From assembly GCF_003605755.1 (NCBI RefSeq), contig NZ_RAHJ01000014.1:1-64000 (forward strand): a stretch of 64,000 nt of DNA, in the 5' to 3' direction. The notes beneath the pieces were generated by a model. It searched no databases. It had not been told where the DNA came from and was given only the letters and a program-made list of their open reading frames with translations. This DNA is from Tsuneonella suprasediminis. Its GTDB lineage: Bacteria; Pseudomonadota; Alphaproteobacteria; Sphingomonadales; Sphingomonadaceae. A program made the position numbers and the translations under genes. This document shows positions 54,196 to 62,968 of the stretch, in pieces (the first letter of the stretch is position 1; the number at the start of each line of letters is the position of its first letter).

Positions 54196-55629
54196 ATGGC
54201 CACACGCCCTCTCACACTCTACGAAAAAATCTGGAACGCTCACGTCGTCGAAACGCGCGACGATGGCACCAGCCTGATCTATATCGATCGCCATCTGGTT
54301 CACGAAGTGACCAGCCCGCAGGCATTCGAGGCATTGCGCGCCGCCGGTCGCCCGGTTCGCCGCCCCGATCTGACGCTGGCGGTGCCCGATCACAACCTGC
54401 CGACCACCGCGCGGCTCGATGCAGCGGGCAACCGTCTGCCTATCGCCGATCCGCAAAGCGCGGCGCAGCTTGCCGCGCTGGAGTGCAACGCACCTGAATT
54501 CGGCATCGAATATATCGGCCCGACCGATGCGGCGCAGGGCATCGTCCACGTTGTCGGCCCCGAACAGGGTTTCTCGCTTCCCGGTGCGACCATCGTGTGC
54601 GGCGACAGCCACACCGCCGCGCATGGCGGGATCGGTGCACTGGCCTTCGGCATCGGCACCAGCGAAGTGGAACACGTGCTCGCCACGCAGACTCTGCTGC
54701 TCACGCGGTCGAAAACGATGGAAGTGCGCGTGACCGGCGAACTGCGCCCCGGCATCACGCCCAAGGATCTGATCCTCCACGTGATCGGCGTGATCGGCAC
54801 CGCTGGCGGCACCGGCTATGTGATCGAATATCGCGGCCCGGTGTTCGAAGCGATGAGCGTGGAAGGCCGCCTGACGGTGTGCAATATGAGCATCGAAGGC
54901 GGTGCCCGCGCCGGGCTGATTGCGCCCGACGACAAAGTGTTCGATTATCTCAAGGGCCGCCCGCATGCGCCCACTGGCAGCGACTGGGACCGCGCGGTCG
55001 AATGGTGGCGCTCGCTGGCGACCGATCCCGGCGCGCAGTTCGATAAGTCGGTGACCATCGACGCCGCCGATATCGAACCCACAGTCACCTGGGGCACCAG
55101 CCCGGAAGATGTCGCCCCCATCGGCGCGGTCGTGCCAGCCCCGGAAAGCTATGCCGATCCGTCAAAGCAGGAAGCCGTGCGAAAAAGCCTCGCCTACATG
55201 GGGCTGGAGCCGGGCCAGCGGTTGAGCGATGTGGCGATCGAAAACGTGTTCATCGGCAGTTGCACCAACAGCCGGATCGAAGACTTGCGCGCCGCTGCCG
55301 ATGTGCTGCGCGGGCGGCACAAGGCAGCGAACGTGAAATGGGCTATCGTCGTCCCCGGATCGGGACTGGTGAAGGCACAGGCGGAGGCCGAAGGGCTGGA
55401 CAAGGTATTCACCGATGCCGGGCTGGAATGGCGCGAACCGGGTTGTTCGGCCTGCCTCGCGATGAATCCCGATAAAGTGCCTGCGGGCGAACGCTGTGCC
55501 TCCACCTCCAACCGCAATTTCGTGGGTCGTCAGGGCCCCGGCGCGCGCACCCATCTGGTCAGCCCCGCGATGGCGGCGGCGGCGGCGGTGACCGGCAAGC
55601 TGACCGACGTGCGGGAACTGGTCGGCTGA
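54196..55629 (+). CDS. leuC: 3-isopropylmalate dehydratase large subunit
   Basis: A 477-residue aconitase-family enzyme: [48 protein letters not shown], and the [4Fe-4S] ligands in [13 protein letters not shown] and [14 protein letters not shown]. It isomerises 2- to 3-isopropylmalate in leucine synthesis together with LeuD at 56340. Two small genes lie between leuC and leuD. Its stop TGA 55627-55629 overlaps the proposed CTG start of the next gene. Confidence 0.97.
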   Translation: MATRPLTLYEKIWNAHVVETRDDGTSLIYIDRHLVHEVTSPQAFEALRAAGRPVRRPDLTLAVPDHNLPTTARLDAAGNRLPIADPQSAAQLAALECNAPEFGIEYIGPTDAAQGIVHVVGPEQGFSLPGATIVCGDSHTAAHGGIGALAFGIGTSEVEHVLATQTLLLTRSKTMEVRVTGELRPGITPKDLILHVIGVIGTAGGTGYVIEYRGPVFEAMSVEGRLTVCNMSIEGGARAGLIAPDDKVFDYLKGRPHAPTGSDWDRAVEWWRSLATDPGAQFDKSVTIDAADIEPTVTWGTSPEDVAPIGAVVPAPESYADPSKQEAVRKSLAYMGLEPGQRLSDVAIENVFIGSCTNSRIEDLRAAADVLRGRHKAANVKWAIVVPGSGLVKAQAEAEGLDKVFTDAGLEWREPGCSACLAMNPDKVPAGERCASTSNRNFVGRQGPGARTHLVSPAMAAAAAVTGKLTDVRELVG

Positions 55630-56165
55630 CCGCACGCAAAACCGCCTTTGCCCCGGTTGCCGATCCGCAGGCGCGGCTGCTGATCCTCGGCAGCTTACCG
55701 GGGGAGGCTTCGCTGGCGGCCCGCCAATATTACGCGCATCCGCGAAACCGGTTCTGGCATCTGATCGGCGGGGTAATCGGGCGCGATCTGGTGACGCTCG
55801 ATTACGATGCGCGGCTGGCGGCGGTGCAGGCAGCAGGCATCGCCCTGTGGGACACGGTGGCATCGGCCCGCCGCGAGGGCAGCCTCGATTCCGCGATCCG
55901 CCATGCCGAACACGCACCGCTGTCCGATCTGATCGCTCGCCTGCCACAGTTGCGCGCGGTGGCGTTCAACGGCCGCAAGGCCAGTGCCATCGGGCGCGCC
56001 CAGCTCGCCGGCCCGCCGCCTGAACCGCCGCTCGCTCTGATCGATCTGCCCTCCTCTTCGCCCGCATATGCCGCGATGCCGCTGGCGGAGAAAGAGCGGC
56101 TTTGGGGCCAACTAGGCGAATTCCTGACACACCCTCTTGCGTCCGCCCGACGGGCACCGCATTGA
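55626..56165 (+). CDS. DNA-deoxyinosine glycosylase (UDG superfamily), CTG start
   Basis: A 179-residue protein if read from CTG 55626. The N-terminal text [52 protein letters not shown] is the hypoxanthine-DNA-glycosylase family start and motif 1; [20 protein letters not shown] and [20 protein letters not shown] follow. There is no ATG, GTG or TTG in this frame until 55791, which would remove motif 1. CTG overlaps the leuC stop (CTGA), as ATGA overlaps do, so it is a plausible start. It repairs deaminated adenine. Confidence 0.8.
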   Translation: MTARKTAFAPVADPQARLLILGSLPGEASLAARQYYAHPRNRFWHLIGGVIGRDLVTLDYDARLAAVQAAGIALWDTVASARREGSLDSAIRHAEHAPLSDLIARLPQLRAVAFNGRKASAIGRAQLAGPPPEPPLALIDLPSSSPAYAAMPLAEKERLWGQLGEFLTHPLASARRAPH

Positions 56166-56172
56166 TAGCGGC

Positions 56173-56340
56173 ATGACCAAGAAACTCACTGGCAAGGCAG
56201 CGGCCATGGCCGCAGGGGCCATCGGATCGGCAGCAGTCGCCGCGGCGCTGCTCTATGCAAACAAGCGCAAGGAAAAGAAGGCGAATTCGCCCGATAAGCC
56301 CGGCGTAATTCCATCAGGCGAAGCCCCGGAGACCGATTGA
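56173..56340 (+). CDS. small protein with one hydrophobic segment, between leu genes
   Basis: A 55-residue protein: [40 protein letters not shown]. One membrane or amphipathic segment and a basic then acidic tail. It is often labelled isopropylmalate isomerase only because of its place; it is too short for that. The stop overlaps the leuD ATG. Confidence 0.7.
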   Translation: MTKKLTGKAAAMAAGAIGSAAVAAALLYANKRKEKKANSPDKPGVIPSGEAPETD

Positions 56341-56942
56341 TGGAGCCAGTCGATAGCGTGGAAGGCCGGGCGATCCCGTTCGGGCGCAAGAATGTCGATA
56401 CCGATGTCATCATCCCCGCGCACTGGCTGAAGACCATCACGCGCGAGGGATTGGGAGCGGGCGCGTTCGAAACCGTGCGCGCCGAGCCGGGCAATGTGTT
56501 CGACGACCCCGAATTCGCCAATGCGCCGATCCTGATCGCAGGCGACAATTTCGGCTGCGGATCGAGCCGCGAACATGCCGCCTGGGCCCTGCTCGACCTC
56601 GGCATCAAGGCGGTGATCGCGCCCAGCTTCTCCGATATTTTTTCTGGCAATGCCTTCAAGAACGGCATCCTGACGGTCGCTTTGCCGCAGGAACAGGTCG
56701 ATCGCCTGCTGGAAGTGGCGGCGAGCGATCCGGTGACGATTGATCTCGAAAATCAGGTGGTGACCACTCCGTTTCAGGACCGTTTCACGTTCGAAATCGA
56801 CCCGTTCCGCAAACATTGCCTGATGGAAGGGCTGGACGAAGTCGGGCTGACTCTGGCGCGCGACACCGCCATCGACACATACGAAAAGAGGCAGGCCAGC
56901 GATATGCCATGGCTCGCCCACGGAACGGAGAGAGCCGCATGA
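56340..56942 (+). CDS. leuD: 3-isopropylmalate dehydratase small subunit
   Basis: A 200-residue swivelling-domain subunit: [77 protein letters not shown]. It completes the leucine-pathway isomerase with LeuC. ATG 56340 overlaps the stop of the 55-residue gene, and its own stop overlaps the next ATG. Confidence 0.97.
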   Translation: MEPVDSVEGRAIPFGRKNVDTDVIIPAHWLKTITREGLGAGAFETVRAEPGNVFDDPEFANAPILIAGDNFGCGSSREHAAWALLDLGIKAVIAPSFSDIFSGNAFKNGILTVALPQEQVDRLLEVAASDPVTIDLENQVVTTPFQDRFTFEIDPFRKHCLMEGLDEVGLTLARDTAIDTYEKRQASDMPWLAHGTERAA

Positions 56943-57937
56943 AAGCATTGAGAACCCACGCCATCGGCGGGCCGGAAACCCTGACGCTGGACGAAATCGA
57001 TACCCCCACCCCCGGCAAGGGAGAGGTGCTGGTCGATGTAAAAGCCTGTGCGATCAATTATCCCGACACGCTGATGATCCGCGATCTCTATCAGTTCAAG
57101 CCGGAGCGGCCCTATGCCCCCGGCGGCGAAATCGCCGGTGTGATCGAAGCTATCGGTGAAGGGGTCGAAGGCTGGAACGTGGGCGATAAAGTGCTCGCCG
57201 GGATCGGCAACGGCGGTCTGGTGGAAAAGGTCTGCGTACCGGCCGCGCGCATGTTCCCCGTGCCCGATGGCGTGCCCTACGAAAAGGCCGCATCGCTGAT
57301 GATGACCTATGGCACCACGATCCACGGACTGAAGGATCGCGGCCATATCAAGGCGGGCGACACGATGCTGGTGCTCGGCGCCGCGGGCGGCGTCGGCCTG
57401 TCGGCGGTGGAACTGGGCAAGGCATTCGGCGCGCGCGTGATCGCCGCTGTGTCGAGCGCGGAAAAGGGCGAAATCGCGAGGAAAGCCGGGGCCGACGATG
57501 TCGTGATCTACCCCAAAGGCGAAATGGACAAGGCCGCCAGCAAGGATCTGGCCAATGCCTTCAAAGCCGCCTGCGGCCCCGATGGTGCCAATATCGTGTA
57601 CGATATCGTAGGCGGGCAATATTCCGAACCGGCCCTGCGCGCGATCGCATGGGAAGGCCGCTTTCTGGTGGTCGGCTTCCCGGCAGGCATCGCGAAGATG
57701 CCGCTCAACCTCACTCTGTTGAAAAGCTGCGACATCTGCGGCGTGTTCTGGGGCGCGTTCACTGCACGCGAACCGGAAAAATTCCGCGCCCAGGTGGATG
57801 AACTGTTCGCTATGCTGAAAGACGGGCGGATCGATCCGCTGGTATCTGAAACGTTCCCCCTCGAACGCGGCGGTGAAGCGATTGCCAAGCTGGAAAATCG
57901 GCAGGCCGTTGGCAAGCTGGTCGTAACGATGGAATAA
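56939..57937 (+). CDS. NADPH:quinone oxidoreductase family protein
   Basis: A 332-residue MDR-family enzyme: GroES-like N-domain ([40 protein letters not shown]) and Rossmann domain ([20 protein letters not shown]). No structural zinc cysteines, as expected for zeta-crystallin/quinone reductases. ATGA overlap with leuD shows an operon. Confidence 0.92.
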   Translation: MKALRTHAIGGPETLTLDEIDTPTPGKGEVLVDVKACAINYPDTLMIRDLYQFKPERPYAPGGEIAGVIEAIGEGVEGWNVGDKVLAGIGNGGLVEKVCVPAARMFPVPDGVPYEKAASLMMTYGTTIHGLKDRGHIKAGDTMLVLGAAGGVGLSAVELGKAFGARVIAAVSSAEKGEIARKAGADDVVIYPKGEMDKAASKDLANAFKAACGPDGANIVYDIVGGQYSEPALRAIAWEGRFLVVGFPAGIAKMPLNLTLLKSCDICGVFWGAFTAREPEKFRAQVDELFAMLKDGRIDPLVSETFPLERGGEAIAKLENRQAVGKLVVTME

Positions 57938-58027
57938 TGCCGCATTGGTCCGTGGGTGGCGGAGAGTGCTTGCCGCCCACGCGCCTGCCCCCTATGCGCT
58001 GGCAGGTAGCTACATACGAGGACAGTC

Positions 58028-58351
58028 ATGACCGATTTCAACGATCGTGAGCGCGGCGAAGAGCGCAAGTTCGCCTTCGACGAAGAAACCACTTTCCGCA
58101 TTGCCGCGCGGCGCAACAAACTGCTCGGCCACTGGGCAGCGGAAAAGATGAACCTGACCCCGGAAGAGGCCGACTCCTATGCCAAGGCAGTGGTGCAGGC
58201 CGATTTCGAAGAAGCGGGTGACGAAGACGTCGTTCGCAAGGTTCTGGGCGACCTGACCGGTGCGGGCATCGATATCGACGAAGCCGCCGTGCGCGTCGCG
58301 CTCGAAGAAAAGGCTGTCGAGGCGCGTCGCCAGTTGATGAGCGGAAGCTGA
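58028..58351 (+). CDS. ATPase inhibitor subunit zeta (DUF1476)
   Basis: A 107-residue helical protein: MTDFNDRERGEERKFAFDEE, TTFRIAARRNKLLGHWAAEK, then LTGAGIDIDEAAVRVALEEK. In alphaproteobacteria the zeta subunit binds F1 and blocks ATP hydrolysis through its N-terminal helix. Located 7 bases before bolA. Confidence 0.93.
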   Translation: MTDFNDRERGEERKFAFDEETTFRIAARRNKLLGHWAAEKMNLTPEEADSYAKAVVQADFEEAGDEDVVRKVLGDLTGAGIDIDEAAVRVALEEKAVEARRQLMSGS

Positions 58352-58358
58352 TCGTATC

Positions 58359-58592
58359 ATGGCGATGGCGGCGGAAGATATCGAACGGCTGATCGTGGCG
58401 GCTTTGCCCGATGCGGAGGTGACCATTCGCGATCTGGCGGGTGATGGCGATCACTATGCTGCCCATGTCGTGTCCCCCGCATTCGTGGGCAAAACGCGCG
58501 TGGCGCAGCATAAACTGGTGTACGATGCGCTGGGCGGGCGGATGGGCGGCGAACTCCACGCCTTGCAACTCACCACCGCCGTCCCCAACTGA
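58359..58592 (+). CDS. BolA/IbaG family protein
   Basis: A 77-residue BolA-fold protein: [50 protein letters not shown]. Partners with monothiol glutaredoxin in Fe-S handling, and such a glutaredoxin is encoded next. ATG 58359 or 58365 could be the start. Confidence 0.93.
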   Translation: MAMAAEDIERLIVAALPDAEVTIRDLAGDGDHYAAHVVSPAFVGKTRVAQHKLVYDALGGRMGGELHALQLTTAVPN

Positions 58593-58627
58593 CATCGCAT
58601 AAAGCAATTCAACCGCAGGTCGTTACC

Positions 58628-58957
58628 ATGTCCGACGTCAACGCACGTATTACCGATATCGTTTCCGGCAACGATGTCGTCCTGTTCATGAAAGGAACCC
58701 CGCTGTTTCCACAGTGCGGCTTCTCCAGCCGCGCCGTGGCAATCCTCGATCATTGCGGTGTCGCCTATGACAGTGTCGATGTGCTGCAGGACATGGAAAT
58801 CCGCCAGGGTATCAAATCGTTTTCCGACTGGCCCACGATCCCTCAGCTCTATGTGAAGGGTGAATTCGTCGGCGGCAGCGACATCATGATGGAAATGTAC
58901 GAAGCGGGCGAGCTTCAGCAGATGCTGGATGAAAAGCAGGTCGCCAAGGCCAGCTGA
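58628..58957 (+). CDS. grxD: monothiol glutaredoxin Grx4 type
   Basis: A 109-residue protein with the CGFS site in [20 protein letters not shown] and the glutathione-binding text [19 protein letters not shown]. It holds [2Fe-2S] clusters with BolA proteins and passes them on. It follows bolA by 35 bases; a strong terminator follows. Confidence 0.96.
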   Translation: MSDVNARITDIVSGNDVVLFMKGTPLFPQCGFSSRAVAILDHCGVAYDSVDVLQDMEIRQGIKSFSDWPTIPQLYVKGEFVGGSDIMMEMYEAGELQQMLDEKQVAKAS

Positions 58958-59001
58958 TCCTCTCACCCCGTTATCGGCGCCCTCTTCCGGGCAACCGAAT
59001 G

Positions 59002-59039
59002 AAAAAAGCCCCGAAGCGCTATCCGCTTCGGGGCTTTTT
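59002..59039 (+). terminator. rho-independent terminator after grxD
   Basis: AAAAGCCCCGAAGCG / CGCTTCGGGGCTTTTT, perfect stem with a 5-base loop and T tract. Confidence 0.92.
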
Positions 59040-59287
59040 GCTGGGGTTTGGGGAGGCAGGGCCGGGAGACTTGTGGCCCCTCCTCTTAGTCAACATTTGG
59101 GTGCATCTATATTAGCATGTCCCGTGCCAGTTTCAACGAAGCGCAGTTTTCCGGCACTTACGATGGTTAAAGAAATTTCGCCGGGTGCCCATCTGTTAAA
59201 TTTTCCGACACTCTGCGGCATACAATCCGCCTGACACCGGGCCGATGGGGCTTGGCAAGCATTCGGTGCGGGACCAAGGTATTCGCC

Positions 59288-60064
59288 ATGAACGATTCCA
59301 CGCCATCAAACATTATTCCCGCCGCCACTGTCGTCGTCTTCCGCAATCCCCGCCGGGGCACCGCGCCGGAATTGCTGATGGTCACCCGTGCGCGCCAGAT
59401 GTCGTTCGCGGGCGGCGCAGCGGTCTTTCCCGGTGGGCGGGTCGATCCCGCTGACTTTGCATTGGCCGACACGCTCAGCTGCGATCACGATCGGGAGGAA
59501 ACCGCACACCGCATCGCTGCGGTTCGTGAAACGCTGGAGGAAACCGGGCTGGCCATCGGATTGCGCGAGGCGGTCGATGCCGATGATGCACGGCGCGCAC
59601 GGGCATTGCTGCTGGAACAGGGCGAACTGGCCCCGGTGCTGACCGCTATGGGCTGGACACTCGATCTGGAGGCGCTGGTCCCCTTTGCCCGGTGGAATCC
59701 CAAAAATGAACGTCTGCCGCGCGTTTTCGATACGCGCTTCTATCTTGCCGATCTGGGCACAGGTGCAGTCGAGGTGGAGATCGACGCCACCGAAAACACG
59801 CATCTGTTCTGGACCAGCGCCGCCGACGCTCTGGCCGCGGCAGAGGCAGGCGATCTGAGCGTCATCTTCCCCACCCGTCGCAATCTCGAACGACTGGCGC
59901 AATATTCCAGCTTCGCCGATGGCCGCGCGGATGCGCTGGCCCATCCGGTGCGAACGATCACGCCGTGGATGGAACAACGCGACGGGCGGCCATGGCTGGC
60001 CATTCCGGCTGATGCCGGATACCCGATCGACGGCGAACCGCTGGACCATGCGTCGCGGGGATAG
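59288..60064 (+). CDS. NUDIX hydrolase family protein
   Basis: A 258-residue NUDIX protein: PAATVVVFRNPRRGTAPELL, FAGGAAVFPGGRVDPADF, and the NUDIX box HRIAAVRETLEETGLA. The C-terminal half is longer than in the simple MutT type and resembles the NUDT19-like/acyl-CoA group. ATG 59288 is the natural start before the first strand. Confidence 0.9.
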   Translation: MNDSTPSNIIPAATVVVFRNPRRGTAPELLMVTRARQMSFAGGAAVFPGGRVDPADFALADTLSCDHDREETAHRIAAVRETLEETGLAIGLREAVDADDARRARALLLEQGELAPVLTAMGWTLDLEALVPFARWNPKNERLPRVFDTRFYLADLGTGAVEVEIDATENTHLFWTSAADALAAAEAGDLSVIFPTRRNLERLAQYSSFADGRADALAHPVRTITPWMEQRDGRPWLAIPADAGYPIDGEPLDHASRG

Positions 60065-60465
60065 AGCCCTCGACGCATCTTACTGATTTTACAAAGTTAT
60101 ATCGATCCAGCAGCATTTACTCCGACCGTCCGAACAGGCGTTGCATTTTTGTCGCGCCACCGATGGTTTCGTATGCAGGTGCAGCCGTTTTCTTGACAGC
60201 GAAGGTACGGAATCCCACTTCGCGCCCAGTGGAGAAATCTTGATGGGCAAATCAACTATAACGTCTGCGGTGTCTGGCACGCCATACCAGTCTATCACTT
60301 AGGCTGTATCAGCGCCCCCGGACTCTGCGCTCCCCCGAAGTCATCTCGCGTCGGATGCGCGGGGATGGGGAACGCTCACCGCCATTGCAAACCATTTCAA
60401 ACCGCATCTCGAATCCGGTGGGATCGACGGCAAGCGATGCATTCTCAAGGCAGGAGAACAAACCA
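60065..60465. other. gene-free leader region of the TonB receptor
   Basis: About 400 bases with no credible gene on either strand. It presumably holds the promoter and regulator sites of the TonB-dependent receptor. I see no clear operator or riboswitch. Confidence 0.5.
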
Positions 60466-62865
60466 ATGAAACCCTCAATCTATCTGGCGTCGAGCGCATT
60501 TGCGCTGGCGCTATCCGCCGCCCCGGCAATGGCGCAGGATGCTGCGTCGACAGACGCAGACACCACTGCCAGCTCAGGCGATGAAATCGTAGTGGTCGGC
60601 ACCGCCGGTGCCGGTATGCGCCGCCAGGATGCCGCCTTTGCGGTAACCTCGCTCGACGCCGACGCCATTGCCGAAGCGGCGCCCGCCAGCACCGCCGATG
60701 TGCTCAAACTGGTGCCCGGCGTCGCAGTCGAAAGCTCTGGCGGGCAGAACGGCGCGAACATCTTCGTGCGTGGTTACCCCTCGGGCGGCGACGCTGCGTT
60801 CGTCACCTTCCAGTCTTCAGGCGTGCCGATCTTCCCGCCGCCGACGCTGTCGTTCCTCGAAAACTCGCAGCTTATCCGTATCGACAACACCGTTGCCCGC
60901 GTCGAAGCGGTGCGCGGCGGCACCGGATCGCTGTTTTCGAATGGCCAGCCGGGCCTGACCGTCAACCTCGTGCAGCGTGAAGGCGGCCAGTATTTCGAAG
61001 GCATGCTGGAAGGCAGCATCACCGATTATGGCCAGTATCGCGCCGATGGCTATGTCTCCGGCCCGATCGACGAAAACACCACCTTTATGGCTGGTGGCTT
61101 CTATCGTCAGGGCACCGGTGTGCGCGATCCGCAGTTCGATGCGGAAAAAGGTGGCCAGTTCACTGTGAACCTGCGCCACGATTTCAGCAACGACAGCTCG
61201 ATGTTGCTCTATGCCCGCTATCTGAACGACCGTGGGCAGTGGCTGCTGCCGATCCCGGTTACCCAGAACGGCGACGAGATTTCCGAATTCGCTGGCTTCG
61301 ACGCGCACACCGGCACACTCGCCAGCAACGATGTACGCTACACCACACTCAACAACGGGGACGATGTCGATCTGGCCCGTGGCCGCGGGGCCAAGGTGTT
61401 CAACGTCGGCGCGAATTTCGATGTCGGCGTGACCGATAGCCTGCGTCTGCGCGACCGGATGAGCTATATGGGCGGCACGACCTTCACTGTCGGGCTGGTC
61501 CCCTCCGGCCCGCCGACCACGTTGCAGGCCTATGCCGACAACCTGTACCTTGCGGGCGTTTCCGGCGCGACCGCCGCACCGGGCGCGACATTCACATATG
61601 TGGATGATGGCAGCACAGTCGCTGGCACGCAGCAAGTGATGCAGGCCGGCATCTGGACCGTGGACAAGCGGATCGACAGCTTCGTCAACGACTTCGCCGC
61701 CGAGTTCGAAATGGGGCCGAACAAGCTGACCGCCGGTGTCTATTATGCCGACTATTACGCGCGGGATAACTGGAACCTGGGCAACGGCATGGTGCTGAGC
61801 GCGGAAAACAACGCCCGCCGGATCGACATCAACTATGCCGATGGCACTGTCGGCACCCGCGACGGGTTCATGCAGGGTTCGACCTATTTCCTGAACGCCG
61901 CGTATGACGGACAGGATATCGCGCTCTACGCCACCGACGAACTGCAGATCACCGATCAGCTGCGGATCGATGGCGGTGTGCGCTGGCAGCGCCACACAGT
62001 CGATGGCTATGTCCGTCAGCCGGTTTCGGTCGATCTCGACGGCAATGCCAACACCCTCTACGACAACAATGAGTCGACTTTCGGCCCGACCCAGACCCCG
62101 ATCAGCTATCGCGACGATGCATGGTCGTTCACCGGCGGTGCGAATTTCGAAATCATGCCCGGTATCGGCATCTTCGCTCGCTATAGTCAGGGCAAGAGCT
62201 TCCCGCAGTTCGATAACCTGCGCGAAGGCGTGACCGATATCGCCACTGTGAAGACCGTCGAAGGCGGTCTGAAAGTGTCGGGTCCGATGATACGCTTCTA
62301 TGCCACCGGGTTCCATAACGACTTCGACGGTCTTTCGTCGGTCCAGCTGGTAGGCACGACGCCGACAGTGGCCTCTGGCGGGGCGGAAGCGACCGGTGTG
62401 GAAGTCGATGGTTCGGTCGGTCCGTTCTATGGCTTCAGCCTGGGCTTCGCCGGAACCTACCTCGATGCGACGTATCAGGATTTCTTCACTGGTAACGGCA
62501 CGATCGACAACACCGGCAACCGGGTGCAGCGTCAGCCAAAGTGGCAGTGGCGCGTAACCCCGAGCTACGAACTCGAAGTGGGCGGGTTCAGGCCGACGGT
62601 GTACGCCACGGTTCAATACTATGGCGATCGTTTCTCCGACCCGGAAAACCAGCAGTTGCTGCCGTCGTTCTATCAGCTCGATGCCGGTGTCTCTGTCGAT
62701 GTGATGGAACGCCTGAACCTGCGGGTGACCGGCACCAACCTGACCAACGAAATCGGTTTGACCGAAGGCAACCCGCGGATCATCGGCTCGCAGGGTTCGG
62801 GCACGATCCTCGCCCGACCGATCCTGGGCCGTTCGTTCACCTTCTCCGCTGCGTACAAGTTCTGA
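60466..62865 (+). CDS. TonB-dependent outer-membrane receptor
   Basis: A 799-residue receptor. Signal peptide ending APAMAQ, a TonB-box-like region (GDEIVVVGTAGAG), plug domain (TADVLKLVPGVAVESSGGQN, VEAVRGGTGSLFSNGQPGLT), and a 22-strand barrel ending in Phe (GRSFTFSAAYKF). ATG 60466 follows AGGAGAACAA. The convergent trehalase gene downstream hints at trehalose or other glucosides as ligand, but siderophore uptake cannot be ruled out. The long antisense frame over the gene is a shadow. Confidence 0.93.
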   Translation: MKPSIYLASSAFALALSAAPAMAQDAASTDADTTASSGDEIVVVGTAGAGMRRQDAAFAVTSLDADAIAEAAPASTADVLKLVPGVAVESSGGQNGANIFVRGYPSGGDAAFVTFQSSGVPIFPPPTLSFLENSQLIRIDNTVARVEAVRGGTGSLFSNGQPGLTVNLVQREGGQYFEGMLEGSITDYGQYRADGYVSGPIDENTTFMAGGFYRQGTGVRDPQFDAEKGGQFTVNLRHDFSNDSSMLLYARYLNDRGQWLLPIPVTQNGDEISEFAGFDAHTGTLASNDVRYTTLNNGDDVDLARGRGAKVFNVGANFDVGVTDSLRLRDRMSYMGGTTFTVGLVPSGPPTTLQAYADNLYLAGVSGATAAPGATFTYVDDGSTVAGTQQVMQAGIWTVDKRIDSFVNDFAAEFEMGPNKLTAGVYYADYYARDNWNLGNGMVLSAENNARRIDINYADGTVGTRDGFMQGSTYFLNAAYDGQDIALYATDELQITDQLRIDGGVRWQRHTVDGYVRQPVSVDLDGNANTLYDNNESTFGPTQTPISYRDDAWSFTGGANFEIMPGIGIFARYSQGKSFPQFDNLREGVTDIATVKTVEGGLKVSGPMIRFYATGFHNDFDGLSSVQLVGTTPTVASGGAEATGVEVDGSVGPFYGFSLGFAGTYLDATYQDFFTGNGTIDNTGNRVQRQPKWQWRVTPSYELEVGGFRPTVYATVQYYGDRFSDPENQQLLPSFYQLDAGVSVDVMERLNLRVTGTNLTNEIGLTEGNPRIIGSQGSGTILARPILGRSFTFSAAYKF

Positions 62866-62891
62866 TCGCAGTCTGAAGAGGCGCAAAAACA

Positions 62892-62925
62892 GCGGGCCGG
62901 CGGAGATAAACCGCCGGCCCGTTTT
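62892..62925. terminator. terminator between receptor and trehalase
   Basis: GCGGGCCGGCGG / CCGCCGGCCCG with a 7-base loop, followed by TTTTGCTTT on the plus strand. Serves the receptor and possibly the convergent trehalase. Confidence 0.88.
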
Positions 62926-62968
62926 GCTTTGGTCTTTGCGACTTACCCCAAGCTGTCGGGGCAGATGG

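Noticed and set aside
60817..62886. Long open frame antisense to the TonB receptor (689 codons)
   Set aside because: The receptor is unmistakable on the plus strand; the antisense text has no domain and no ribosome site.
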